Shown: positions 14,762-25,561 of the stretch, one piece after another
Numbering within the stretch: the stretch's first letter is position 1
How the letters are laid out: each line of letters begins with the position of its first letter
Source of the DNA: Lojkania enalia
Lineage: Eukaryota > Ascomycota > Dothideomycetes > Pleosporales
Assembly (NCBI GenBank): GCA_010094045.1
Contig: ML986622.1
Location: 1 to 64,000, forward strand
Direction: 5' to 3'
Length of the DNA stretch: 64,000 bases
The notes under the pieces: model-generated
Databases searched by the model: none
The model's input: only the letters and a program-made list of their open reading frames with translations
Told to the model about the DNA's origin: nothing
Position numbers and translations under genes: made by a program

Positions 14762-14977
14762 ATGTCCGCACCAAACCCCGGCCGCCAGTCCCCAGATCCA
14801 GAGCGCCAATCCGGCGCCCAGCAATCCGATCCTCCAGCCTCTGAGCCCAACGAGCAGGGCGGTGCCCCCTCAGTGAGCCACGCCAAGGAGGCTTCGGACA
14901 ACCAGAAGGCTAATCTTGCGTCTAACCCCACACATCCGCTTGAGAAGTTTGCGGAGGAGAAGACTAGTAAGAAATAA
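14762..14977 (+). CDS. Small hydrophilic disordered protein, 71 residues
   Basis: A single-exon frame starts MSAPNPGRQSPDPERQ and ends HPLEKFAEEKTSKK. It is rich in Pro, Ser, Gln, Asn and Lys, with no hydrophobic segment, signal peptide or known domain. The pyrimidine-rich leader just upstream, a good ATG context (GCCATGTCC) and the polar composition favour a real gene. I believe similar short proteins with the MSAPNPGRQSP start occur in other filamentous ascomycetes, but I cannot confirm this here. Function unknown. Confidence 0.6.
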   Translation: MSAPNPGRQSPDPERQSGAQQSDPPASEPNEQGGAPSVSHAKEASDNQKANLASNPTHPLEKFAEEKTSKK

Positions 14978-16237
14978 GTGACGAGGGTTTGGGGAAAGGG
15001 ATGATGGGGAGTGCAATTGTATGAGGCTCTATAGGTTTTTTAAACGGTTTTTGATAGGGACGAGTATGAGGATTCAGGGATTGTGGACTCACCCTACTAC
15101 TACTTCTACTACTCGATGAATGAAATGACGGTTTAACGCAATTTGCCGATGTCTGCTGCTCCGTGATGTTCATGTGAGATTTCGAGAAATTTCGTGCAAG
15201 AGATTGCTCGCAGCATTTTTGGAGATGCTGCATCGAGAAGTCACCAAATCATTAACAGCGAGTTGGGTATCAGAAATGAGTGTCGCATGATGGACGAAGG
15301 GTATCGTTTCTAATTGGCCAGATCGACATGTAGGTAATCTTTGACAGCCACGTGTAGACGCGAGCTTAAATAAAATCTCATTGTATTCCCACGTAGTTAG
15401 ATTACTGTGCCGAATTGCTGTAATAAATTCATTTGTTTCTAGTTCCGGTGGTAGTTTGTTATGTGATGTCACCAACCTCGACGAAGTCTTGGCCGCTCAA
15501 CTAGCAATCCACAATTTTGCGGCAATCGATGAAACGTGTTCAAACCACGGATTCTAAACCAAGCGTACAATACATGTACATTATCTATACGCTGCTTTTA
15601 GAGATAAATGTTTGCAGCTCAGTAAATATCTCCTGATCTAGCCGTTTCCGTCCAACGACCAAGCTTAAAAAAAATTGGAAGTAGAGAATGCCATCAGCAG
15701 TGTATTGGCTAGATGACTTCAGGTAATGCGGTATCCCGTAAGGGACCCAAGGTCCTAGGCTTGGAGGGTAATTCCCAAGGACCCGTTACATATATAAAGT
15801 GCATAAATTGCAAGCACTCGGGGGGAATAAAGGGGCAGCCGTTAAGCTGAGCCGTGCTAGGAGCGAACAGAATGACAAGGCATATTGAGGCGTAACAGGC
15901 ACTGTTAGTAACTACTAGGGGGAGTTTCGCAAAATAGTTCCTAAAATAATGTTTCCCGTTTAAAGGAACGTGATTGTCTAGATTACGGCTAAGATCTTTA
16001 GCTTCTTGTTTCTCGCTTAAACGTATTTCGCTTACTCACCCCTGTGCCTCTGATGTGCTGCACCGGCCCACGCCTAATAACCCTCTACTCCCCGCACAAA
16101 TTCTGGTCCGACTGATATCTCATAATTTTGGATTTCCTTACGTATGCGAGACCTTCCCCAGCTGTAAATCGCTACAGATGTTTTCTAAAATCCTTGATAA
16201 TGTAAAAAATTGAAGCATAAATACGCAAAAATGCAAT
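14978..16237. other. Intergenic region before tRNA-Ala, no gene seen
   Basis: AT-rich with many stops in all frames. A block at about 15720-15800 has GGGACC/GGTCC repeats and ATATATAAAG, but no RNA gene could be recognised there. Confidence 0.4.
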
Positions 16238-16324
16238 GGGCTTGTGGTTTAGGGGTATAATGTTCGCTTCGCATAAATAGTGTGAATTTGCGAAAGGTCC
16301 TGGGTTCGATTCCCAGCAAGTCCA
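16238..16324 (+). tRNA. tRNA-Ala (anticodon CGC) with 15-nt intron
   Basis: The acceptor arms GGGCTTG and CAAGTCC pair over seven positions and include G3-U70, the main alanine identity element; the discriminator base is A. The D arm is TGGTTTAGGGGTATAATG. The anticodon stem TTCGC/GCGAA encloses the loop TTCGCA-T, so the anticodon is CGC. The intron TAAATAGTGTGAATT sits at the canonical place, one base 3' of the anticodon. The T arm is CTGGG-TTCGATT-CCCAG. A short T-run (CTTTTTT) follows, as expected for RNA polymerase III termination. Removing the intron leaves 72 nt. Confidence 0.92.
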
Positions 16325-17327
16325 CTTTTTTGCTGCGTCTAGGTCCTCAAAGATTGAAGGCCGGCGGAAAGATAACGTTTTGCCGACACAGTAGTTCAGA
16401 ATTCATAAATAGTCAAGGAATAATCGTTGTTTAGAGTATGGCATCATTGATTGGAGCTGGGGAAGTTATTTTTGCGTTTGAAGGGAGTCTTCGTATCATA
16501 ATGTCTTTGACAAACAGGTACACGGCCACTATAAATCTAGGAGCGTATTCCGATACGGCAATAGGCTTTGATTGGGGTAGAAATGTGGTTAGAACTATTT
16601 GCCAGCGTCAGGACTTAATGTCGATACCTATGTAACGTGATATTTAGATCTTGGTCTGAGTACGATCGGCACTTTAGAGGTTTACAGGTATCAAACTTTA
16701 AAAAATTGTTATGGCAGCTAAGCAGCAACAAAACAAGAGACAATGAAAATATAGCAGTGCCTCTAATGTCATGCATATAAAGTATATATGCAGGCAATAT
16801 TAAGTCTAGATTTTAATCGTGCGGCTGACCCTAATTAGATGGCTTATCTTCAACGTTCTCATCGTCTTTTTTTCCCCTCAAGCCAGCCTTGGTACCTGGT
16901 TTGGCCTCAGCCAATCACCTTTCAATTTCAAGTAATCGAAATCTATAATCGACTTTTATGATGATAGGGCGTTAAACTTACACGCTGAATTAGACGGAAC
17001 TCAAAAGATAAAGCATTCAGCAGTGGCTGGGATATCCTATCACTTCAGATCTGAAGCAAGCACAAAATCGTAAAGCTCCAGCTCAATACCAGCGATGCTA
17101 ATGACCGCTAGAGGCAAGGATATCTTTCATGCCAGAGATCTATATGGTACAAGAGGATCAAGACTGGGAATTCAGAACAGAAGGTGAGATGCATGCAGCA
17201 CCTGAATGAAATTCATATCTAGGTAACAGAGCCATTCAAACAAAAAAAAAAAAAAAAAAAAACTCAATCATTACACCGTAACCATAGAATGCAATTACAT
17301 AAAGCCATGACAATCTTCAAATGCATG
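16325..17327. other. Intergenic region, no gene seen
   Basis: AT-rich, with a poly-A tract at about 17243-17262 shortly downstream of the fusion-gene stop. No protein or RNA gene is supported. Confidence 0.4.
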
Positions 17328-19702
17328 TTATGAAGTCCCCATTACACTTTCCTCGAAGCGCCTAGCAATCTCTAACATCTCAGCATCCAACTTTGATCCG
17401 CTCAAGAAAGTAATGCTAAAGGGTAGTTCGCCCGTATCATTCTTGTTTCCACTTAATTCTGATACTGGATATGTACCAGCAGGTACTGCGGCAGCGCAGA
17501 GATCGAGAACATTACCGCAGTGCGTGAATTCGCCAAGGTAACTGTTCTTCTTGATTGGATCGGCTAGTACTTCCTCAATAGTCCAGTGCGTTGGCGCCGT
17601 TGGCACGACGAGGACATCGATACCAGTAGCGGAGTATGAAAATACTTGCTCGGCCTGCCGCGTGTACAATGCCTTAGCTTGGAGGTCTCGATACACTTGT
17701 ACGGCGGTGCTTTGTCGAGCAACGACTGCATCCATGAGTTCGAGGATAACAGGATGTAACACTGATCTATTCTTCTCGAGAAAATTGTCAGGCAAAGAGG
17801 CAAGGCGCTCCGAGACGAAAGTTCCGTCGTAGAGAAGTTCGCCGGCCTTCTTAAACGGCGTCCAGTCAATGGGTGTCAGAACACCACCTAGTTTTTGGAG
17901 CTTGGAGATTGTTTCGTTGAACATGCGGCGTGCGGGGAAGGAGCAGACCGTTAACGCTTCCGGTGGGGGAATGCCGAATTTGAAAGTCTTAGCTTGTGGG
18001 CCAATGCTGTTGACATGCCGCTCAAATACGATAGCAGGCTTGGAGTACGGGTCCATTGGGTCGTAGCCCTCGAGCAGTTGCCAGAGCATTCGAGCATCAG
18101 AGACAGTATTGGTAGTCAGAGCAATGCAGTCAAGAGAAAGACAGGCAGGAGTCACTCCGCGGAATGAAATGGTGCCTCTTGTTGGCTTATAGCCTACAAC
18201 ACCGTTGAAGCCTGGCGGAACGCGACCTGAGCCCGCGGTATCAGTGGCAAGCGAGAAGGAGACCAGTTTCGCGCCAACACTAACAGCATTGCCGCTACTA
18301 GAACCACCACTAATGTAGTCTTTGTGATAGACAGAATGCGTGATTCCGTATGGACTGCGGCATCCTGTGAGCCCGGTAGCGAGCTGGTCGAGGTTCGTCT
18401 TGCCAATGAACAAAGCACCCTCGGCGATAACTTTGTCATAGACGACGGCCGATGTAGAGGGCACATGCGCGAGTGGTGGGCAAGCGGTAGTAGTAGGTAA
18501 GCCAGCAATATCTATGCTATCCTTGACACTAAAAGGGATACCGAACAGAGGAGGAAGAGCTTTGCGGTCCAGGTATTTTGCGTCAAGAGCTCTTGCTGCC
18601 TCTAGAACGTTTTCTTTCGTTTCGAGGTGGATCCAAACAGCTGGATCAACCTTTTGGTAGGTTTCGATCTTGTTGTAGATGGTTTCGACTAGGGTCACAG
18701 GTGAGAGCCCATCCTTGTAAGCTTTTTGTAGGCTTGATATGGTAAGGTCACCATCAAAGTCTCGCGGGGTTTGGGGTGGTGTGTCGGCGCCGGTGCTTGC
18801 GTTGTAAAGGGGTGTCAGCACGTCCAAGAGTGGCTGGAGAGTGGAAATGAAACCGAATAGTCCTTGAGACCAGTGGATCATATCGAGGCTGCATTTTTTG
18901 AAGTTCGCGTCATTGTAACCGCTCGTAGCTTCTTCGATCCCACCTATGTCAAGTCAGTCTAACATCCAGGTTATGAATAGGCCGCTCGGATAAAGCCTCA
19001 ATTAAAGCAAGAGTGTGGATATTGTTCTAGATTGCTTTCTATTATCTGCCAGCACACAAGGCTCAGGTCTCGGCACGCTCACTTTCATTCCTTGATATGT
19101 ACCAGAGAGAATGGAAACTCACAGCACTCAAATCCACGGTCGTTAGCTTCCCGTATAGTAGTAGCGAAGCAGCACTCCGTGGTGACGCCGGATACGATGA
19201 GGTGCGTAATTGCTCGAGCTTTTAATTGATGCAGGATGGTGGTGTTCCAAAACGAGCCCTTGCCGGGTTTATCAATCACGACCTCTCCAGGAAGAGGCTT
19301 CAGCTCATCAACAATATCATGGCCATATTCGCCTCGCGTGAGCAGTCGGCCGAGTTCTCCCTTGTCGCCAATGACAAGCTTGTGTTGAGTATTGTTGGGC
19401 GCAGCAGCTTGTCTAACAAGTTTGGAAGACGGGCAGTCAGACAGGTCTGGGACATGGCCTTCCCGAGTGTGTACAATTGTAATGCCCGCGCCTCTACATG
19501 CTTCAATTAGCTTCTTCGTAGGGGCAATTGACGCCTGCACTGCCTGCAGGTTGCCCCCTTGAATTTCTCCAAAGCCCTTGGGAAGCAGAAAATCCCTCTG
19601 CATATCAATCACAAGGAGAGCTGTGTGTCTGAGGGGGAAAGAGAACACATATGGTTTAGCGTCTATCGACAATATCGAGGGTTTGTCCTTAGTGACAGAC
19701 AT
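17328..19702 (-). CDS. Fused cysteine hydrolase (biuret-hydrolase type) + allophanate-hydrolase-type amidase
   Basis: Two exons (19702-19123, 18943-17328) join across a 179-nt intron to 2196 nt, 731 residues. Read separately they look like two genes, but exon 1 stops in mid-domain (RGFECC) and the bases before the apparent amidase ATG encode the missing end of that domain (GIEEATSGYNDANFKKCSLD). Residues 1 to about 235 are an isochorismatase-fold hydrolase with triad candidates Asp33 (VIDMQRDF), Lys145 (DKPGKGSF) and Cys178 (TTECC). HTREGHVPDL and LTRGEYGHDI match biuret/triuret hydrolases. Residues about 255-731 are an amidase-signature domain with Lys334, Ser408 (GGSSSGN) and Ser432 (DTAGSGRVP). 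LPTTTACPPLAHVP and SLDCIAL favour allophanate hydrolase. Inferred reaction: biuret to allophanate, then to ammonia and CO2. It is divergent from an NCS1 permease. Confidence 0.85.
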
Positions 19703-19840
19703 GTTGATTGTCGACAGCTATGCTGCGAGAAATTGAAAGATATAACGGGTCAATTGAGTTGCAAAACAGAATGAGGTGGAAAAGTCAAGACTAGTGATTT
19801 CAACTAGAAATTTCCTCATGGTTGCCCAAGACATTGACAA

Positions 19841-19851
19841 TTATCTGATAA
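19841..19851. promoter_or_regulatory. Back-to-back GATA sites (TTATCTGATAA)
   Basis: Two HGATAR sites stand tail to tail: AGATAA on the minus strand and TGATAA on the plus strand. Paired GATA elements are typical binding sites of the nitrogen regulator AreA/Nit2/Gln3, which lifts nitrogen repression. They lie about 140 bp upstream of the hydrolase-fusion start. Confidence 0.6.
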
Positions 19852-19898
19852 AGCTTTAGCCATGGCTAAGCCCTAGCCCGCAGGCCTTCTGCAGAACG

Positions 19899-19912
19899 GC
19901 CCGCCGGCGGGC
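19899..19912. promoter_or_regulatory. GC palindrome with Zn2Cys6-type core CCGCCGGCGG
   Basis: GCCCGCCGGCGGGC is a perfect 14-bp palindrome in an otherwise AT-rich intergenic region. Its centre equals the core CCGCSGGCGG of the yeast GABA element, to which the Zn2Cys6 factor Uga3 binds with help from Dal81/Uga35. A further GGCGGG follows directly. Because a Zn2Cys6 gene lies 3 kb away, this is a good candidate operator for it. The match is to the core only; the outer bases of the yeast consensus differ. Confidence 0.5.
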
Positions 19913-20369
19913 GGCGGGCAACACTCTTTATCTACGCCGACCCTGCCCGCGTTCTCACGCTAACACGAATTCGTCTTTGGCGTTGTTTCACGTGGAAGCA
20001 ACCTCCAGCTTTCTCCGCATCATCCAGCCTACAGTAAACTTCTAGCGTCCACACCTTCCCCACGACAAATTTGCCCAGTCGCTTAATGTACGGGGCTATT
20101 CGATGCAGCTACTCTACGGCTTTGCATATCGTGTGCGATACATCCCGGCGCTATGGCTCGCCGGAGGCTCGTATCTTTGGACATGGGAGATATCTAGGGC
20201 ATTCCATGTAGCCAGCGTGAGAAGATAGACAGCGACCCTTGCTTGGAGTATATGTATCTACAGGGAACCCAAACAGACCGAGTTCATCCAAGTCCCGTTA
20301 CTATTTTATTGTTATACGTGTCTAAATTGGTTACCTGGTCTTTGAACGAGCCTTTTGCTTAGCTACGGC

Positions 20370-22432
20370 ATGTCTGTTCTCAAGGCGAAACTTCGTCCTC
20401 ATTTCCGCTTGACGGTCCCATATGAGAGCGGGAAATACGGCTCTCGATGGTCCAACAAGGGTACGAACCTATAACATTTACGCCCAGCTCCCTCTTGAAC
20501 AAAACTAACAATCTTCAAGATCTTGACCCTGTTCCTCCTGAACAGAGAACATGGGGTGGTATTGATTACTGGGCGTATTGGTGCTCTGATATGCTTGCAC
20601 CTCCTCTTGCCGCCACGGTCAGCAGTGTCATGAGTCTCGGCTTCACTGCTAGAGAGACAATTCCTATAGTCTTCTTCGGCTTCGCTATTTGCAGTGTTGT
20701 CATTACCTTGACCGGTAAAATGGGTAAGTCTGATCTCGATATATTTATTCCTAACAATGCTTACCAACCGGACAATATATATCTGACTCAATTTCAGGCG
20801 CAACATACAATGTGCCATTTCCTGTGATTATTCGCAGCATATTTGGGATGTGGGGATCGTTCCCTGCCATCTGTATCAGAGGTACTTCTGTTCAATCCCT
20901 TCCCGACAATGCTCACTCACAGATTCTAGCATTTGTTGCTCTTATGTGGACTGCAATTCTTACTGTTCAAGCCGGCAATTTTCTCCAGCGTTGCCTCGAA
21001 GCAATTTGGCCAAGCTTCATTAACTTCCCGAATCATCTTCCCGATAATGCTGGCATTGACTGTAGGTTTTGAGTTTGTCATGGCTCTTCTTGACTAATCT
21101 CTCACAGCCGCTGGTTTGCTTTGTGTGTTTCTCTATTGGTTCGCGCAAACTGCACTTGCTTTAATGCCTATTTCAAAGCTGAGGATTCTGTTTTGGGTCA
21201 AGGGTGTTATTGTCCCTCCTACTTTTTTCGCCCTATTTCTATGGGCAGTTATCATAACTAAGGGGTAAGCTTACTTCTTCACTTTAGTCTGCATAGACGT
21301 TCTAATACTAATTTGTTTCGTCAACCAGGGGCGGTGAGCTTGTGACTGGAAAATTCGAGCTCCAATCATCATACATGAACACTGCATACTCTGCGTTGAC
21401 CGGCTTAAACGTCATAATTGGTCTCTTCTCCTCCCTCGCTGTTAACATGCCTGACTTTGGGCGCTTTTCAAAGAATCGCCTGAAGGGGCCTCACCAGTTT
21501 CTCGCCCTACCAATCATCGGTGAGTCGATGTATAGCCTCAAAGCATACTCCGCATCTAATCGAATTAGGGACCCTCGGTGCACTAACTCCTATCTTCGTC
21601 ACATCTGCTCATTCCTATTTGTGGGGTTCATTTGAGTGGTAGGTAGACATCTTGGCTCCCCTGAAGGCAATGGCTAACATGCTATAGGTATATGCCTGCC
21701 GTCATCGCCAAATTTGATTCCCGCGCCGCGAAGTTCTTCGTCTCTGCTAGTTTTATGCTTGCAACGATCGGCAACCAAATTGCAGCCGGCACATATCCTT
21801 TCTCCAACGATGTCACTGGAATGGCACCAAAGTACATCAATATTTTCAGGGCTACGATATTCATTTCGATCTTCTGCATTGTCTCTACGCCCTGGAACAT
21901 CATCAAGAATGCAGCAGGCCTTCTTGCCTTCTTGTCAGGTTACAGGTGAGTACCTGCTTTCAGAGCAAAGAAATTGTAATTAACGCATCAAAACAGCTGC
22001 TTGATGGGCCCTTTGGCAGGGACTATGGTGTCCGACTATTATCTTATCAAGAAACGGAAGCTCGATGTCGACCAACTCTACACTGATCGTGGTATCTACT
22101 GGTACAATGGGGGATGGAATTGGCGAGCTTATGCATCCTTCATCATCGGCTTCGCTCCACTCCTTCCAGGTTTTGCGAAGAGCATCGACAATGACCTTAA
22201 TGTTGGAGGTGCATGGAAGATATACACTTTCGCTTGGATCTTTGGATTCTTCCTGTCCTTGTCGGTACACTATGTCATCAACACATACATTTCGAAGCCG
22301 ACCGAATCATTAATTGAGGAGGCTGTTTATCCCCCCCAAAAGGGAGATGTTAGCCCGCCAGTTCTTGTTGGCGAAGAGGAAGTCAAGGACACGTATCTCA
22401 CGAAGGAGAAGGAGGTTGCTGATACTGTCTAA
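20370..22432 (+). CDS. NCS1-family nucleobase/ureide permease (Fur type)
   Basis: Nine exons (20370-20460, 20520-20723, 20798-20881, 20930-21061, 21108-21264, 21329-21519, 21569-21638, 21688-21945, 21997-22432) total 1623 nt, 540 residues. The N-terminal RWSNKDLDPVPPEQRTWGG and the first helix region YWCSDMLAPPLAATVSSVMS are typical of the fungal Fur branch of NCS1 (uracil, allantoin, uric acid and uridine permeases). Then follow GATYNVPFPVIIRSIFGMWG, NMPDFGRFSK and MGPLAGTMVSDYYLIKKRKLD, all conserved NCS1 blocks. About 12 membrane helices are expected, with a polar acidic C-terminal tail carrying lysines that could be ubiquitylated. The divergent pairing with the hydrolase fusion suggests it imports that enzyme's substrate. 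The transported compound cannot be told from sequence. Confidence 0.9.
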
Positions 22433-23258
22433 AGAATTTTTGATCCTATTCAATCAACGATGGCAGGTGAACAAGTGGTATAGTTTTCAGATCAAGAGCC
22501 CCGGCATTACTATTCGAGATTAGCAAATTCATTCTTTGGCAACTCGCCCAATGAAATAATGCTTCATATGTTCATGCTTGGCTCGCGTTCTCATTAGGAG
22601 TGTGGCTGATTAATGCTCGCTAATCTCGTTCATTGATTGGACAAACTTCGCGTCTTATCGTGACCTTCAGCATCCACACGACACTCATATTTTCCCAGGG
22701 CGTGTGGCCCGGTCCTTCGCCCGCCTAACGATGCCGTCGGTCTCGGTATCTCGTGTATCTCGCTCCCCACATTAGGCTACTCAAGGTCAGCAACTAACCC
22801 AGCACCACGGTATCGGAAGAACATTAAAAGTCATCACGAATTCAACTCAAGTTTTTTTTCTCACTTGAGTCTCAAATGCGATTAACTGTCAGGGTACTGA
22901 ACAAGGAAAACCCCGTTTAACTGCCCAACCTTGCGTTATCTCCGAAGCCGTCTTCTCCACACCAGCCGAGCGAGGCATGCGTGTCCCATGCTTGATTAGG
23001 ACACATCTGATGCGAGCATCTTACCCCAGGTACCGCGCATCTGGTAAGTGGCCAACATTTTGCATATCTCTACCTCTTTCAGATAGGTTTCCAACTCTAT
23101 CCATACGTTTTCGTAGTTGAGAACGTTCTCAACGGTGTAAATATAAACCAGCCCGTCCGTCGCCGCCTTTCTAGACGCGCTGCTCTAGTATTGTAGACTG
23201 TCTCAGCCCTTACTCGCTAACGTTCCAATAATGATAGCTCTTAGAATTTCCTTAAGCA
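22433..23258. promoter_or_regulatory. Upstream region of the Zn2Cys6 gene
   Basis: No gene is seen between the permease and the regulator. Candidate GATA sites are TTATCT at 22936-22941 and AGATAG at 23081-23086, consistent with nitrogen control of the regulator, although such six-base sites are frequent by chance. Confidence 0.4.
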
Positions 23259-25561
23259 ATGAACTTAAGTCCACCCCAACAGTTCGCTCCTCATGAATTT
23301 TTTGCAACGCAAAATGAATCGTCGAATGCAGGCAAGGCAAGATCTCGACGTCCGTGTGATTCCTGCAGGCGCCGAAAATCTCGGTGCGAGCTTGTAGATG
23401 GAAGCACACCATGTGTGTTGTGTCGCTTTCATCGTCAAGCATGCACTTTTCGCGAGGATCCTCAACCGAGAAAGAGAAAGGCTGCATCCCTCAATGGCGA
23501 AGATAGTAGCTCTGACCGCCGTTCACTCAACCAGGGAAAGTGCCGTAACCGTGGAAGAGAGACCGAAACACCCACGATCCGGCAAGATCCGCCCGTCGAT
23601 GACTATGCAAATTTGAGGGGACCATCACTTCTCAAAAAGACTTTGGGACTACAGAACCATCGACATTCCCGGCTCATAGGTCCAACTTCAGAATATGAAC
23701 AGACACTCTTAGAACTCAGTTACTATCAGCAGAAAGAAGAGATTCCAGTTGGCCTGTCTGCTCTTCGGAAAGTGAATTCGCTAGACACTGCATTTATCCT
23801 CTCGCCAGACGAAGGGACGAGAAATCATGAAGAAGAAATTTCTGACCTAGACGCAATAGAGACTGCGGTCGCTCCACATGGCCAAGCCTTGATATATTTA
23901 TATTTTCGGATCGTCCATCCCAGCTTTCCCGTTCTCCATAAAAAGGTCTTCCTCGAAAAGTACCAGCGCACGCACCGCGAATTCTCTCCACCACTACTTG
24001 CAGCTGTATATATCCTGGCTTTAAACTGGTGGTCATACAGTAGCGATTTAGCCCTTCTACCCAAACCTAACGTTCCTCGGCTGGAGAAGCTGGCGTTCAA
24101 GACCATGAGTGACATCATCCACCGACCAAAGCTTTCTACTATTCAAGCTGGCCTTTTACTTCTTCAAAGACCCGAAGGCGATTCTTGGGCTTTAACGACC
24201 CAGCTGGTTGGTCTCGGTCAAGACCTTGGTCTACACCTAGACTGCACAAATTGGAGGATCCCATCTTGGGAACGAGGGTTGAGAAAAAGATTGGCTTGGG
24301 CATTGTTTATGCAAGATAAATGGGGCTCACTAGTTCATGGGCGGCCTTCCCATATAACCAGCACCGACTGGATAGTAAAACCCCTCGAAGAAGCCGATTT
24401 CCCAGAAAACGCTGCTGACGAAGATAACGAGGATGGAAGCACCGAGGTGGAAAAGGGAAGGACCTTGTTCTGTGAAATGATAAAGTTGACTGAGCTCCTT
24501 GCTCTGGTTCTATCTAATTTCTATACACTGCAAGCCGAGAATGATTTTGAGAACCACTCCCACGAAGGTGTGCGTTGGATTTTAGAGAAAGCTAAGCCAA
24601 TTCAACTATCACTTCGACAGTGGCACTCCGATCTACACCCTGCCCTAAAGATGGAAAATATAGCTATGAGAAAGTTATCTTCAACAGGTATGTTTGAAGG
24701 TTATCATGCTTCGCTATACAATACTTCTGCATTTAGATATTGTTATGAATCATTGCATGAGTAGCAAGTGTCTAATACTTAACCAGTCATCACAGTATTA
24801 GTATATCTACTAATCGTAGTCTAGGTTATTTACATCTGGGTTATTACGCCGTCGAAATAACTCTCCACCGACAGATTGTTCGATCTTTGTCCTCAACCGA
24901 CGACCCATCTCTCCGCAGCATTTGCCGACAAGCCGCACAAACACGCCTCACGTCAGCGATGGAATTTGTTCAAGGCCTCCGCCCAGAGCATCTCCAGTCA
25001 TTCTGGTATTCCGCTTCGAAATACTGTTTTGCTCTCATTGGGACCTTCATCTCGCTTCTTTGGGTAACTGCGCTTGGCAAAGAAGAAGCAGATACATATA
25101 AAGCAAAACTAGACGAATATAGATGGATACTTCGGCTATCCTCAAAATCTGCCGACTTCCTTGAGCGAGCAATCAGTATGCTAGCGATCTCTACTGGCGT
25201 CCTGGTAAAGGCAATACCCGAGAAACCGAACAGCGATTTTATCCTGAATAGAAACATTAATAAGGCAAACACTCAGTCCCCTGCGCTAGTCCGTTCGGAG
25301 ACGATATCTCAGATCCACTCGGCTGTGTATGAACAATCTGAATCTGAGGCACATGAGGAACCATCGCCAGATTATACTTCTGGCGATTCACCCGCTCCGA
25401 GTGGTGCTACAAGCGGGGATTGGAATGCGGACAATATGTGGTACAATGGAGAAATCGGAAGCGTCGATGGAGTATACAGCGAGCCGAGCAGCGCCACGCT
25501 GCCCACTCCATACGTACAGGTGCAGGACCTGGGCAACGTCACGAACGAGTACAATTTTTAA
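23259..25561 (+). CDS. Zn2Cys6 transcription factor with fungal_trans domain
   Basis: Two exons (23259-24687, 24825-25561) join in phase 1 to 2166 nt, 721 residues. The Gal4-type binuclear zinc cluster uses Cys33, 36, 43, 52, 55 and 62 (CDSCRRRKSRC then CVLCRFHRQAC), followed by a basic stretch PRKRK. The fungal-specific regulatory domain starts near residue 200 (LIYLYFRIVHPSFPVLHKK) and includes LSTIQAGLLLLQR, LGLHLDC and RKRLAWALFMQDKW. Retaining the 137-nt intron would truncate the protein after RYCYESLHE; splicing at a CTACTAAT branch point restores GYLHLGYYAVEITLHRQIVRS. The zinc-finger context (CTFREDPQPRKRK) resembles Dal81/TamA-type activators of nitrogen catabolism, which I regard as likely but not proven. 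It probably controls the adjacent permease and hydrolase. Confidence 0.85.

Larger units (their letters stand above)
19703..20369. promoter_or_regulatory. Shared divergent promoter of hydrolase fusion and NCS1 permease
   Basis: The 667 bp between the two divergent ATGs contain the paired GATA sites at 19841-19851, a further AGATAG at about 20224 and the GC palindrome at 19899-19912. All three are marks of nitrogen-catabolic promoters in ascomycetes. A common control region for both genes is inference from the arrangement. Confidence 0.6.

Noticed and set aside
15720..15900. Possible small structured RNA with a TATATAAAG box
   Set aside because: No match to tRNA, 5S rRNA or U6 consensus could be made by eye.
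17328..18881. Stand-alone amidase gene starting at MIHWSQGLFGF
   Set aside because: The residues at this 'start' are the C-terminal block of the isochorismatase fold, and the frame is open upstream to a splice acceptor, so the ATG is internal.
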